NCBI GenBank assembly: GCA_002748355.1
Contig: PDSF01000027.1
Location: forward strand, 194,414 to 258,413
DNA length: 64,000 bases
Direction of reading: 5' to 3'
Source: Planctomycetota bacterium
GTDB taxonomy: Bacteria; Planctomycetota; UBA1135; GCA-002748355
Shown: positions 56,407 to 64,000 of the stretch, piece after piece
Numbering within the stretch: the first letter of the stretch is position 1
Layout: each line of letters opens with the position of its first letter
Position numbers and translations under genes: made by a program
Notes under the pieces: model-generated
What the model saw: the letters and a program-made list of their open reading frames with translations, nothing else
Databases searched by the model: none
Told to the model about the DNA's origin: nothing

Positions 56407-57417
56407 CTACTTGAGCTTCGCGGGGATCTTGAGCTTGGTGCCGAGGACGAGATTCTTCTCGGGGTCGATACCGTTGTGGCGGGCCAAACGCTTCCAGTGC
56501 TTGCCAGCTCCGTAGTAGCGCTCACTGATCTTCCAAAGGCTCTCCCCCTTGGCGACCACGTGTTCGGTCGCGCCCTTCGTACTTTGGATCCCACCCGTAC
56601 TCGACTTCTTGGAGGATACTCCCTTGGCTCCGGCCTCCTTGCTTGAGGACAGCGACTTGCGCAGCCCTTCCTTTGGCAGCAGCACCACCATGCCGGGCTG
56701 CAGCTTTTTCCCGGAGTGGTTCTCGGCGAGAGCGATATCCGGATTGAGAGCCTGAATCGCGCGCATTGTCGCGGTGATGTTCTTCACCCCGTACATCTTC
56801 TCGGCGATGCGCCAAAGCCCGTCACCTCGCTGCGCAAGGTATTTTTCGGCCTGCTTCTGCACGCGCTTCATCGGAAGAACTGGAGGAAGCTCTTTGGGGC
56901 CCGGCAAAGGATTGACCTTGACGGCTCCGCCGAGGCGAACAGCCCTCCGCTCCGGCTCGCTGCCCAGGCGGCGATTATGGTTGGTAAGGAGCCCCTTCGG
57001 ATTAAATCGATCCCCTAAGGCATCTTCCCCTCCCCCGACATCACCGCGAGAGGCATCGGGAGAAACAGGGTGAAACGGCTCTGGGCTCAGGCGTGAGGAC
57101 TCCTCCTCCCGTCTCCGCCTGGAGATCGGCATCTCATCGTCCGAAGGAATCAATCTCGGCTTCTGGCCGGCCTCGCCCCCCGAATTCGACAACCCAGAGT
57201 TCTGCAGTCCTTCCTGCTCACTTAGCTCCCAGCGCCGCTTCGGACTCAAGCTCCCAGCTGTGGCGAGAGATTCCTGACGCTTCACGACCTGCCGCAGCTT
57301 CTTGTCGGCAGCCTTGGCCTCGGAAAGCGCGCCATCATCAGCAAAGACGCCCACTCCGACGATGAGTGCACAGAGCACAAAAAGGGCCACTAGCCCATAA
57401 CGTTCAACAAAGCCCAT
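56407..57417 (-). CDS. Membrane-anchored protein with two LysM domains
   Basis: A 336-residue protein with one N-terminal membrane segment (about 7-25), a long charged linker, and two LysM peptidoglycan-binding domains. The first (about 190-245) has LAQRGDGLWRIAEKMYG and IQALNPDI; the second (about 285-335) has HVVAKGESLWKISERYYG, ARHNGIDPEKN and LGTKLKIP. AAGGAGG precedes the ATG at 57417. It is inserted between ftsW and murG, a place where such a gene is not usually found. It may tether division or synthesis proteins to the wall; that is inference. Confidence 0.88.
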   Translation of the reverse strand: MGFVERYGLVALFVLCALIVGVGVFADDGALSEAKAADKKLRQVVKRQESLATAGSLSPKRRWELSEQEGLQNSGLSNSGGEAGQKPRLIPSDDEMPISRRRREEESSRLSPEPFHPVSPDASRGDVGGGEDALGDRFNPKGLLTNHNRRLGSEPERRAVRLGGAVKVNPLPGPKELPPVLPMKRVQKQAEKYLAQRGDGLWRIAEKMYGVKNITATMRAIQALNPDIALAENHSGKKLQPGMVVLLPKEGLRKSLSSSKEAGAKGVSSKKSSTGGIQSTKGATEHVVAKGESLWKISERYYGAGKHWKRLARHNGIDPEKNLVLGTKLKIPAKLK

Positions 57418-57502
57418 CAGTCCCCTCCTTCGCACGCATAGCATGCGCGCATACCGCCTATCAACAATGCATCCAGCGGGCTCAAAACGACCCGGTGCAC
57501 GC

Positions 57503-58633
57503 TCATTCGGAGAACTCCCCTTCTCCAGCATCGCGCAGCACGCGGCTGGCGATGCCGGCCAGGATACCCATCGAGGCCAGCGCGAACACCAGATTGGTTC
57601 CGCCAGAACTGAGAAGCGGCAAATCGATACCCTTCTCCGGAATCGTGTGGGTGACCCCCAGGACATTGAGCGCGACCTGGAGCACCAGAATGTAGCCCAG
57701 CCCAAAAGCCACAAGGCCCTCCCAACGCGTCTGCGCCGCCCGGGCAATCCGTAGCGACGCGACAAAGATCACGCTGAAGCAGGCGAGGGCCAGCAAGGAG
57801 CCGAAGAGCCCGAACTCGTTGCCGAGGATGGCAAGCACGAAGTCGTTCCTAGCCTCCGGCACATACCCATCCTTGGCCCATCCGGCCCCCGGACCGACCC
57901 CCATCAGCCCGCCTTCGCTCATCGCGACCTGTGCGCGCCGAATCTGAAAGGCTGGCTCGGCGGCGAGGAAGCGGGCGATGCGGCTTTGCGTGTGGAAAAA
58001 GCCCAAGAGCATCACCAGCCCCATGGCCACCACCCCAACAAGACCGACAGCAAGGAGGTAGCGTAGCCGCACCCCTGCCAGTAAGAGGATCGCTGCCGTG
58101 ATCGCCATCAAAAACAAGCTGTGCCCGACATCGGGCTGGAGCAGCAGAACGCCTACGGCGCCGAGCACCGGCAGAGCAGCCGGGACAAATCCGCCCCAAA
58201 AACTTTGTAAGCGCTCTCCACGCCGCAGCGCGAACTCTGCCACCGCCATGACCGTCAAGGGCTTGAGCATTTCGACCGGCTGAAAGGAGACCGGCCCCAG
58301 CTCGATCCAACGTGTCGCCCCCTTAGTCGCCCCCACGAAGAGAACCGGCAGCAAGCAGAGGCCGACCACGAAGGCATAGAGCAAGCCCATGCGCGGCCGG
58401 AGCAAGGCCCAGCGGAAGCGGGCAGCAAGGAAGAGCACCAGAAGCCCGATACCGATGCGAAGTGCCCGAGCCTGCAAGGCTGGCAGCAATCCGATCCGGG
58501 GTCCCTCAATCGTTGCCGCCAACACGAGCCCCAAGCCAAGCAGCACCAGCACGGCAAAGAACAAAGCGTCGCGCCAGAAGCGCAGGTCTTGTAGGCGCTC
58601 CTCCGTCGGCACTCGTGTCAAATCCATGCTCAT
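57503..58633 (-). CDS. ftsW: Cell-division glycosyltransferase FtsW (SEDS family)
   Basis: A polytopic SEDS protein of 376 residues with about ten membrane segments. Family elements: KGATRWIELGPVSFQPVEMLK near 105, LQPDVGHSLFL near 165 (with the catalytic Asp of SEDS enzymes), PEARNDFVLAILGNEFG near 275, TIPEKGIDLPLLSSGGT near 330. Position between mraY and murG supports FtsW rather than RodA. The start is ATG at 58633 or 58627; the first is 4 nt from the mraY stop. It is directly followed by the LysM gene. Confidence 0.93.
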   Translation of the reverse strand: MSMDLTRVPTEERLQDLRFWRDALFFAVLVLLGLGLVLAATIEGPRIGLLPALQARALRIGIGLLVLFLAARFRWALLRPRMGLLYAFVVGLCLLPVLFVGATKGATRWIELGPVSFQPVEMLKPLTVMAVAEFALRRGERLQSFWGGFVPAALPVLGAVGVLLLQPDVGHSLFLMAITAAILLLAGVRLRYLLAVGLVGVVAMGLVMLLGFFHTQSRIARFLAAEPAFQIRRAQVAMSEGGLMGVGPGAGWAKDGYVPEARNDFVLAILGNEFGLFGSLLALACFSVIFVASLRIARAAQTRWEGLVAFGLGYILVLQVALNVLGVTHTIPEKGIDLPLLSSGGTNLVFALASMGILAGIASRVLRDAGEGEFSE

Positions 58634-58637
58634 GGAC

Positions 58638-59750
58638 TCACCGAAGCTTGAAGAGGACGACACCAAACACTGCCAGCAGAAGACCCACGATCCAGAACTG
58701 CGCGACGATACGGGTCTCGGGCACGCCCTTTTTCTGGAAGTGGTGGTGGATCGGCGCGCAGAGCCAGACGCGCTTCTTGCGCATCTTGTAGGAAGCGACC
58801 TGCACGATCACCGAGGCAATCTCGGCCAGGTAGACCCCCGAAAGCAGGATCATCGTCAGCTCCATTCGAGCAGCGATGCCCGCATAGCCGAGCAGCCCGC
58901 CAAAGGACAGGCTCCCGACGTCCCCCATGAAGACCTGGGCGGGCGCCACGTTGAACCAGAGGAAGCCCAGCGCAGCCCCCACCGACGCCGCGAGGAGGAC
59001 CGCGAGCTCCTCTGCCCCTTCGACGTGCGGCACAAAGAGGAAGTCGGCCAGCTCACCGTTGCCGACAACGAAAGCGACGGCACACATGCCAGCACCGGCA
59101 ATCACGTAGAGCCCCGAGGCCAGCCCATCCATGCCGTCGGTCAAGTTCACGGCATTGGCCGTGCCGTTGATGGCCAAAAAAGCCAGTGCGAGGAAGGGCA
59201 GCCCAAACCAGACGTAGAGCGGGAGCGAAGCGTCTTTGAACAGCGGCACGACGAGATTCAAGAGCTCGGGATGATCGCGCCAGGCCAGCTCCTTCAGGAG
59301 CAGGGCCGCCACGATCGCCAGCGTTCCCAGCAAGAGAAACTTGCTGCTGGCCCGGATCCCGTGCCTGTCGGTGCTAAAGACCTTGACCCAGTCATCCCAA
59401 AACCCAATCGCGCCACAGCCGAGGAAGACCAGCAGCCCCACGAGGACGAGCAGCGAAGACAAGGAGGCCCAGAGTAGGGAACTCAGCAGGACGGCAAAGA
59501 CCGTCAGCAGCCCGCCCATGGTCGGCGTCCCCTCCTTGGCATCCACCATGACGGCGCGCCGCTCGGGGCCGACCTTGGTGTAGCTGTCACGAGCTCTCAG
59601 GCGCCGCAACCAGCGAATGACGCGCGGCCCTAAGAAAAGGCAGAGGAAGAAGGCGGTGAAAAACGCCGCTGCGGCCCGGAACGAGGCGTAGGTCCCCAGC
59701 CGGGGGAAATCGTGAGCATCATGCAGATAGCGAAGGAGTTCGTACAGCAT
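58638..59750 (-). CDS. mraY: Phospho-N-acetylmuramoyl-pentapeptide transferase MraY
   Basis: MraY joins UDP-MurNAc-pentapeptide to undecaprenyl phosphate to make lipid I. Ten membrane segments; characteristic motifs are KEGTPTMGG near 72, GFWDDWVKV near 118, AVNLTDGMDGLASG near 200, MGDVGSLSFGG near 277, and APIHHHFQKKG near 330. All catalytic Asp and His residues are present. Length, 370 residues, is standard. The start overlaps the murF stop (TGATG). Confidence 0.96.
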   Translation of the reverse strand: MLYELLRYLHDAHDFPRLGTYASFRAAAAFFTAFFLCLFLGPRVIRWLRRLRARDSYTKVGPERRAVMVDAKEGTPTMGGLLTVFAVLLSSLLWASLSSLLVLVGLLVFLGCGAIGFWDDWVKVFSTDRHGIRASSKFLLLGTLAIVAALLLKELAWRDHPELLNLVVPLFKDASLPLYVWFGLPFLALAFLAINGTANAVNLTDGMDGLASGLYVIAGAGMCAVAFVVGNGELADFLFVPHVEGAEELAVLLAASVGAALGFLWFNVAPAQVFMGDVGSLSFGGLLGYAGIAARMELTMILLSGVYLAEIASVIVQVASYKMRKKRVWLCAPIHHHFQKKGVPETRIVAQFWIVGLLLAVFGVVLFKLR

Positions 59751-61318
59751 CAGCTCGCGTCAGCCGCCCCAGGTGAAGGAAAGCCCCGATCATCACGCCG
59801 GGCTGAGCGTTCTGGCGAGACAGCCGCCAAGACCAGCGCATCGACAAGCTCATCGATAGCGGCGCGGCGCGAGCCCTTGAGCAAGACAAGGTCTCCCTCT
59901 CCCAGCTCATCCATCAGCCAACGCTGGGCCGCCTGGAGGCTGGGCAGCATCAAAGAAGCGGCGCCTCCAGCTTCGGCTCCGAGGGCGACTCCTTCCTCGG
60001 CACCAGGGCCCAGGCTCAAGGCGCCTTGCCCCGCACGAGCAAAGCCCTCGGCCGCAGGCGCAGCCCCTTCCCCAATCGCGAGCAGCACATCAAAGCGACC
60101 GGCCATAGCCGCTCCGAGCTCGCGGTGCAGCTCCTCGCTCTCAGGACCCAGCTCCGCCATCTCGCCAAGCACCAGCAGGCGGCGCTGAAGCCGCGGCCAG
60201 CGATCGACGACCGAGGCAGCAGCCAGCAGGGACTCGGGATTGGCGTTGTAGCTATCGTCGATCAACTCCGAGCCGCAGGGCCCAAGCTTGTGCTCAAGGC
60301 GGCGCGGCAGTGGCGGCAGGGAAGCAGCACGCTCCAGGAGTTCTTGCGCCCTGGGCAGAAGCCCCGCCCCATAGGCGAGCCCGAAGGCCGCCAGAAAGTT
60401 TCGTAGCGCCGGCATCCCGAGCCGAGGGATCTCCAGCCGCTGCGGATGCGCGCCACCCGGAGTCCAGAGTTCGAAGTGAACCCCCTGCGGCCGCATGCGC
60501 AGCCCCTGGGCGCGCAGCTGCGCCCGGTCTCCGATGCCGAAGCTCAGAATGCGCCGCGAGCCGGCCGCCTCTTCGAAAATCGCCAGTCGCTCATCGTCGG
60601 CGTTGATGACGGCCACGCCGTCAGCAGGAAGCGCGGCCAGCAGGGCACTCTTTTCTCGGGCCACCCCATCGACGCTCCCAAGACGCTCCAGATGCCCACG
60701 CCCGGCCATCGTCACGCAGCCATGAGTGGGGCGAGCAATCTCAGAAAGCGCCGCGATCTCCCCCGGCCCATTGCTGCCGATTTCAAGAACCAGGGCCTCG
60801 CAGTCCACCGGCGCGTTCAAGATGGTCCAGGGCAGACCGATGTCGTTGTTGAAGGACTTGGGCGAAGCGTGCACGCGCACCGAGCCTTCGAGCAGGTGGC
60901 GCAGCGTCTCTTTGGTCGAAGTCTTGCCGCAGGTGCCGGTGATCCCCAAGACCGGGATCTTCAGCTGCGAACGCCGGATCCTCGCCATTTCGATGAGAGC
61001 CCGGCGGCAGTCTTCGACCTGCACCGCAAAGACGCCCTTTGGCAGCTCAAGACCTAAAGCCCGTTCGACCAAGAGGCCCCGGGCGCCACGGGCAATGACA
61101 TCTTCCAAAAACTCGTGGGCATCGAAACGCGGCCCCCGGATCGCAACAAAGAGATCCCCCTGGCGGACGCGTCGACTATCCAGCTCAAGGCGGGCACAGG
61201 GCGCCGGCTCAGCAGCCGGGCTCAGAAGCCGCCCACCGAGCATGCGAGCCAACTCTGCCCCCCCGGCATGCAGGGGGTGAGTCGAGAAGGCTTGCGGATC
61301 ATCCCCAGGACTCCTCAT
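59750..61318 (-). CDS. murF: UDP-MurNAc-tripeptide--D-Ala-D-Ala ligase MurF
   Basis: MurF adds D-Ala-D-Ala to the UDP-MurNAc-tripeptide. ATP loop ITGTCGKTSTKETL near 125, SPKSFNNDIGLPWTIL near 155, LEIGSNGPGEIAALS, INADDERLAIFE, DDSYNANPESLLAA and a C-terminal VLLKGSRRAAIDELV are all present. Length, 522 residues, is somewhat long; the C-terminal 20 residues form an extra charged tail. The ATG at 61318 overlaps the murE stop; a GTG at 61333 is possible. Confidence 0.93.
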   Translation of the reverse strand: MRSPGDDPQAFSTHPLHAGGAELARMLGGRLLSPAAEPAPCARLELDSRRVRQGDLFVAIRGPRFDAHEFLEDVIARGARGLLVERALGLELPKGVFAVQVEDCRRALIEMARIRRSQLKIPVLGITGTCGKTSTKETLRHLLEGSVRVHASPKSFNNDIGLPWTILNAPVDCEALVLEIGSNGPGEIAALSEIARPTHGCVTMAGRGHLERLGSVDGVAREKSALLAALPADGVAVINADDERLAIFEEAAGSRRILSFGIGDRAQLRAQGLRMRPQGVHFELWTPGGAHPQRLEIPRLGMPALRNFLAAFGLAYGAGLLPRAQELLERAASLPPLPRRLEHKLGPCGSELIDDSYNANPESLLAAASVVDRWPRLQRRLLVLGEMAELGPESEELHRELGAAMAGRFDVLLAIGEGAAPAAEGFARAGQGALSLGPGAEEGVALGAEAGGAASLMLPSLQAAQRWLMDELGEGDLVLLKGSRRAAIDELVDALVLAAVSPERSARRDDRGFPSPGAADAS

Positions 61319-63186
61319 CTGCTTCGCAGCCACTTACGCACCTCCTCGCGATCATCGAAGGCGAGGACGCACTGGCCAATCACCTGCCCGGTTTCGTGCC
61401 CTTTTCCGGCGATCAGGACCAGATCGCCGGCCTGCGCTTGGCTGAGAGCGTGCCGTATCGCTCGTGCCCGGTCGTGGCAGATTTCGACGCAAGGAGCATC
61501 CTCCGCTTGCAAGTCTTGCATCCCGGAGAGGATCTGCTCAACGATCTCCGTCGGCTCTTCGCCCCTCGGATTGTCCTGGGTCACGACCACGTGGTCGGCA
61601 TAGTTTCGGGCGATCGTCCCCATCTTCGGCCGCTTGTTGCGATCACGGTCGCCACCACAGCCAAAGACCAGGCGCAGTTTGCCCGTGCAGAGCTGACGGC
61701 AGGCCACCAGGACCCGCTCCAGAGCATCGGGGGTATGCGCATAATCCACAAAGACCCGGAACGGCAAGATCGAGCGACCATGCCCGGCATCGCGCCCAAG
61801 TTCCTCCAGGCGGCCGGCCACGGGGCGGGCGCGCGACAGGCTATCGCTGGCGTGCAAGGGGCCGATATCGAGGCCAATCGCGCAGCTAAGGGCCGCAAGC
61901 GCGTTGCGAACGTTGTGGCTGCCGATCAGCGGCAGCTCCACCTCGGTCTGCCCTTCGGGCGAGCAAAAGCGCACTCTCGTCGAGTTCGCCCCAGCCTCAA
62001 GGATCTCGGCTCGAACGTAGTCGTGCGCCAGCCCTTCGAGCGGCTGGCCTTCGACCTTGCCCAGCCCGTAGCCGATCACCCGCACCCCAGGCCCGATCTC
62101 CTTCAACATGCGAAGGCTGACGACATCGTCATAGGGGAGGACCGCCAGCGAACCCGGGCGCAACTGCGCGAAGAGCCGCGCCTTGGCACTCGCGTATTCC
62201 TCCATGGTTCCGTGGTAGTCGAGGTGATCCAGACTCAGGTTGGTAAACACCGCTGCCTGGACCTGCACCGCATGCGCTCGTCCCTGATCCAAAGCGTGAC
62301 TAGAGATCTCGAGGATTGCCGCCCGCACATCACGCCGCCGCATCTCCGCCAGATAGCGCTGCAGCGCAACCGGCCCAGGGGTCGTATGCGAAGCCTCGAC
62401 CTGGCGCTCACCCGAAGCGTCGACATCCTCTTCCCCCGGCAAGCACCGGCCTAGGCGATAGCGAACGGTCCCTAGCACCCCGACCGGTCCGAGAGCATCC
62501 TCCAGGCAGAGCGCGACAAGTTCGCTGGTGCTGGTCTTGCCATTGGTCCCAGTGACTCCCACCACCGGCATGCACGAGGAAGGGTGGCCGTAAAACGCCG
62601 CCGCGGCGAGACTGGCGGCGCGGCGCACATCCTCGACCAACAATACCGGCACTGGCACCGGCAAAGGGCGCCGAGAAACAACAGCGCAGGCCCCCTGCGC
62701 GACGGCTTGGGCGGCAAAGCCAGCCCCGTCGTTGGCCAGCCCGGGCACGGCGAAAAAGACCCCGCCCGGCTCGATCTCACGGCTGTCATCACAGATGCCT
62801 GTGATCTCGGCTTCCTGCATCCGCAGAGCCTCGCAAGCGCCCAGCAGCTCGCGGAGTTCTGTTAAGCAGTGCAAGCCCTGGCGCAAACGCTCAGCAAGCC
62901 TGGGCTCGAGCCGCGAGGCTCTAGGAGAGCCAGAAGCGTGGAGCTCGGACGCCTTCGCTGACCCTGGCTTGGCCGCAGCAGGGCTCGTCGCCGTGGACGC
63001 CATCCCGCCCGGTACGGCAAAGCCAGAGGCCGCGGGAGCTGATGACACAGAAGCAGGCGAAAAACCGGATCCAGAAGCTGCTGCTGCTTCCATTTCCCGC
63101 GACTCGACCGCCTTTGCGAGTTCACGCGCAGTCCTGGTTCGCCAAAACCCCCAACGACCAAGACCCAGCTTTCCGAGACCGAGCAT
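61315..63186 (-). CDS. murE: UDP-MurNAc-dipeptide--meso-diaminopimelate ligase MurE with N-terminal extension
   Basis: MurE adds the third stem-peptide residue. The core begins near residue 108 (LTELRELLGACEA) and shows CDDSREIEPGGVFFAVPG, ATP loop VTGTNGKTSTSELV near 215, TTPGPVALQRYLAEM, SSHALDQGRA, FTNLSLDHLDYHGTM, and FVDYAHTPDALERVL. The substrate motif is DNPRGEEP, the DNPR form usually selecting meso-diaminopimelate. The first 105 or so residues are an Ala/Ser/Pro-rich extension absent from typical MurE; the ATG at 63186 has GGGGAG 6-7 nt upstream, so the extension appears to be translated. Confidence 0.93.
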   Translation of the reverse strand: MLGLGKLGLGRWGFWRTRTARELAKAVESREMEAAAASGSGFSPASVSSAPAASGFAVPGGMASTATSPAAAKPGSAKASELHASGSPRASRLEPRLAERLRQGLHCLTELRELLGACEALRMQEAEITGICDDSREIEPGGVFFAVPGLANDGAGFAAQAVAQGACAVVSRRPLPVPVPVLLVEDVRRAASLAAAAFYGHPSSCMPVVGVTGTNGKTSTSELVALCLEDALGPVGVLGTVRYRLGRCLPGEEDVDASGERQVEASHTTPGPVALQRYLAEMRRRDVRAAILEISSHALDQGRAHAVQVQAAVFTNLSLDHLDYHGTMEEYASAKARLFAQLRPGSLAVLPYDDVVSLRMLKEIGPGVRVIGYGLGKVEGQPLEGLAHDYVRAEILEAGANSTRVRFCSPEGQTEVELPLIGSHNVRNALAALSCAIGLDIGPLHASDSLSRARPVAGRLEELGRDAGHGRSILPFRVFVDYAHTPDALERVLVACRQLCTGKLRLVFGCGGDRDRNKRPKMGTIARNYADHVVVTQDNPRGEEPTEIVEQILSGMQDLQAEDAPCVEICHDRARAIRHALSQAQAGDLVLIAGKGHETGQVIGQCVLAFDDREEVRKWLRSR

Positions 63187-63268
63187 GGACAGCTCCCCCC
63201 ATAGTCCTAACAGCTACCCAAGCGTCCGCACCTAGATCAAGGCACAGTTAGCTCGCAGCGCCGCTCGC

Positions 63269-64000
63269 CTAACGAACACTCGCAAGCCGCCGCGAACGCT
63301 CCTCCCTGCGCTTCATGTATAGCAAGATGTCCTTCACGACAGGAGCAGCGTATTTGCCCCCGTAGAAATTCCTGGCCGGGCTTTTTTCCAGCACACAGAA
63401 GGCAACCCAACGTGGACGGGCGACGGGCGCAAAGCCAACAAAGCTCCCCCAGTAGCGCCTCGTACCCTTCTTGTTATTGGCAAGGAAGGAGGTGCCGGTC
63501 TTGCCGCCGAGCCAACCAGAGCTTTCCTTGTCGCAAATGAGACGCCCTGTTCCTCCCGGATCGGACACCACCTTCGACAGGGTCTGGCGCAGCCAAGCAC
63601 TGTGATGCTTTTGGAAAATCCGTCGGCCGAGCCCCCCCTCCGGCAAGTCCTGCAGCTCCTGGCCTGGTCGCGCTGCCTTGGTCAAGAGGCGTGCATGAAA
63701 GCGGCGGCCTGTAATCGCGGTAACGAAAGCTTCGAGGTAGCTCAAGGGAAAGATATTGAGCGCATAACCGAAGCTCAGCGAAGGTCCCTCGTCACGCTCA
63801 TAATAAGGCCCAGTACGCAGCGTCTGCTCACTGGGCGCCGCTCCCTGCCTCGGCTGGCCATCTTTCTGCAACAACAGGGGAAGACCTAAGCGGGGCTGGG
63901 CTCGCAGGGCGAAGTCTCGGAGAAAATCGATGTGGAACTGCCGATCTCCACGCATCCCGACCTTGACCGCTCCAATATTACTCGACTCGATGAGGACACG
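63269..64000 (-). CDS. ftsI: Penicillin-binding protein/FtsI transpeptidase (5' end outside window)
   Basis: The C-terminal part of a class B penicillin-binding protein, which cross-links peptidoglycan at the septum. The frame runs off the right edge. It contains the SxN motif in IESSNIGAVKVG at the edge, and the KTG box in GGKTGTSF near the end, followed by SFVGFAPVARPR. Its place before murE, in the standard dcw order, identifies it as FtsI rather than another transpeptidase. The active-site SxxK and N-terminal half are not in the window. Confidence 0.9.
   Translation of the reverse strand, partial: RVLIESSNIGAVKVGMRGDRQFHIDFLRDFALRAQPRLGLPLLLQKDGQPRQGAAPSEQTLRTGPYYERDEGPSLSFGYALNIFPLSYLEAFVTAITGRRFHARLLTKAARPGQELQDLPEGGLGRRIFQKHHSAWLRQTLSKVVSDPGGTGRLICDKESSGWLGGKTGTSFLANNKKGTRRYWGSFVGFAPVARPRWVAFCVLEKSPARNFYGGKYAAPVVKDILLYMKRREERSRRLASVR

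Overview
This is a GC-rich bacterial chromosome segment with tightly packed, often overlapping genes. No transposase, integrase, phage gene or CRISPR array was seen. Several traits suggest a member of the Planctomycetota, though this is inference and no marker gene settles it: a two-domain DUF1080 lipoprotein beside Tat-exported Gfo/Idh/MocA and sugar isomerase/epimerase proteins, a multiheme cytochrome with a HEAT-like tail, an SUMF1-type domain protein, and large secreted proteins with a shared beta-rich C-terminal module. The MurE-like DNPR motif predicts meso-diaminopimelate peptidoglycan.

Layout. 1-1878: a partner-switch pair (SpoIIE-type phosphatase, cut by the window edge, and an RsbW-like kinase). 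2054-7869: a lipoprotein amidase, a secreted esterase-like protein, MogA, and a membrane protein with a Glu-Pro repeat plus an unknown partner. 7997-8121: tRNA-Val(GAC) and its terminator. 8382-14844: a glutamine synthetase, a multiheme cytochrome with a damaged or unresolved 5' end, a secreted protein, and napD-napG-napH without napA. 15290-20512: an EAL protein, an RlmL-type methyltransferase fused to a second methyltransferase, and a CHAD-CYTH protein. 20622-27689: carbohydrate genes (DUF1080 lipoprotein, oxidoreductase, isomerase/epimerase) and a tricorn protease. 27928-34483: a PKD-domain secreted protein, an SUMF1-domain protein, and the operon apbE - gfo/idh - thioredoxin-like protein.

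The most notable item is that last gene. Its reading frame crosses an in-frame TGA at 34157-34159 exactly where the first cysteine of a WCxxC thioredoxin active site should be (W-U-G-P-C), and a stem-loop resembling a bacterial SECIS element follows at once. I call it a selenoprotein.

34618-46798: an M20 peptidase, then genes that look like an anoxia or stress programme (two tandem-domain universal stress proteins, a CBS-pair protein, a dihydroorotate-dehydrogenase-like protein coupled to pyruvate:ferredoxin oxidoreductase, and a three-gene histidine kinase/response regulator operon). 47057-49955: an enoyl-CoA hydratase with a biotin carboxylase and a separate biotin carrier, probably for leucine or other branched acyl-CoA breakdown. 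50092-52850: a polytopic membrane protein and a metallophosphoesterase. 52876-64000: a cell-wall/division cluster on the minus strand, transcribed ftsI-murE-murF-mraY-ftsW-lysM-murG-murC-murB, mostly with overlapping start and stop codons; ftsI is cut by the right edge.
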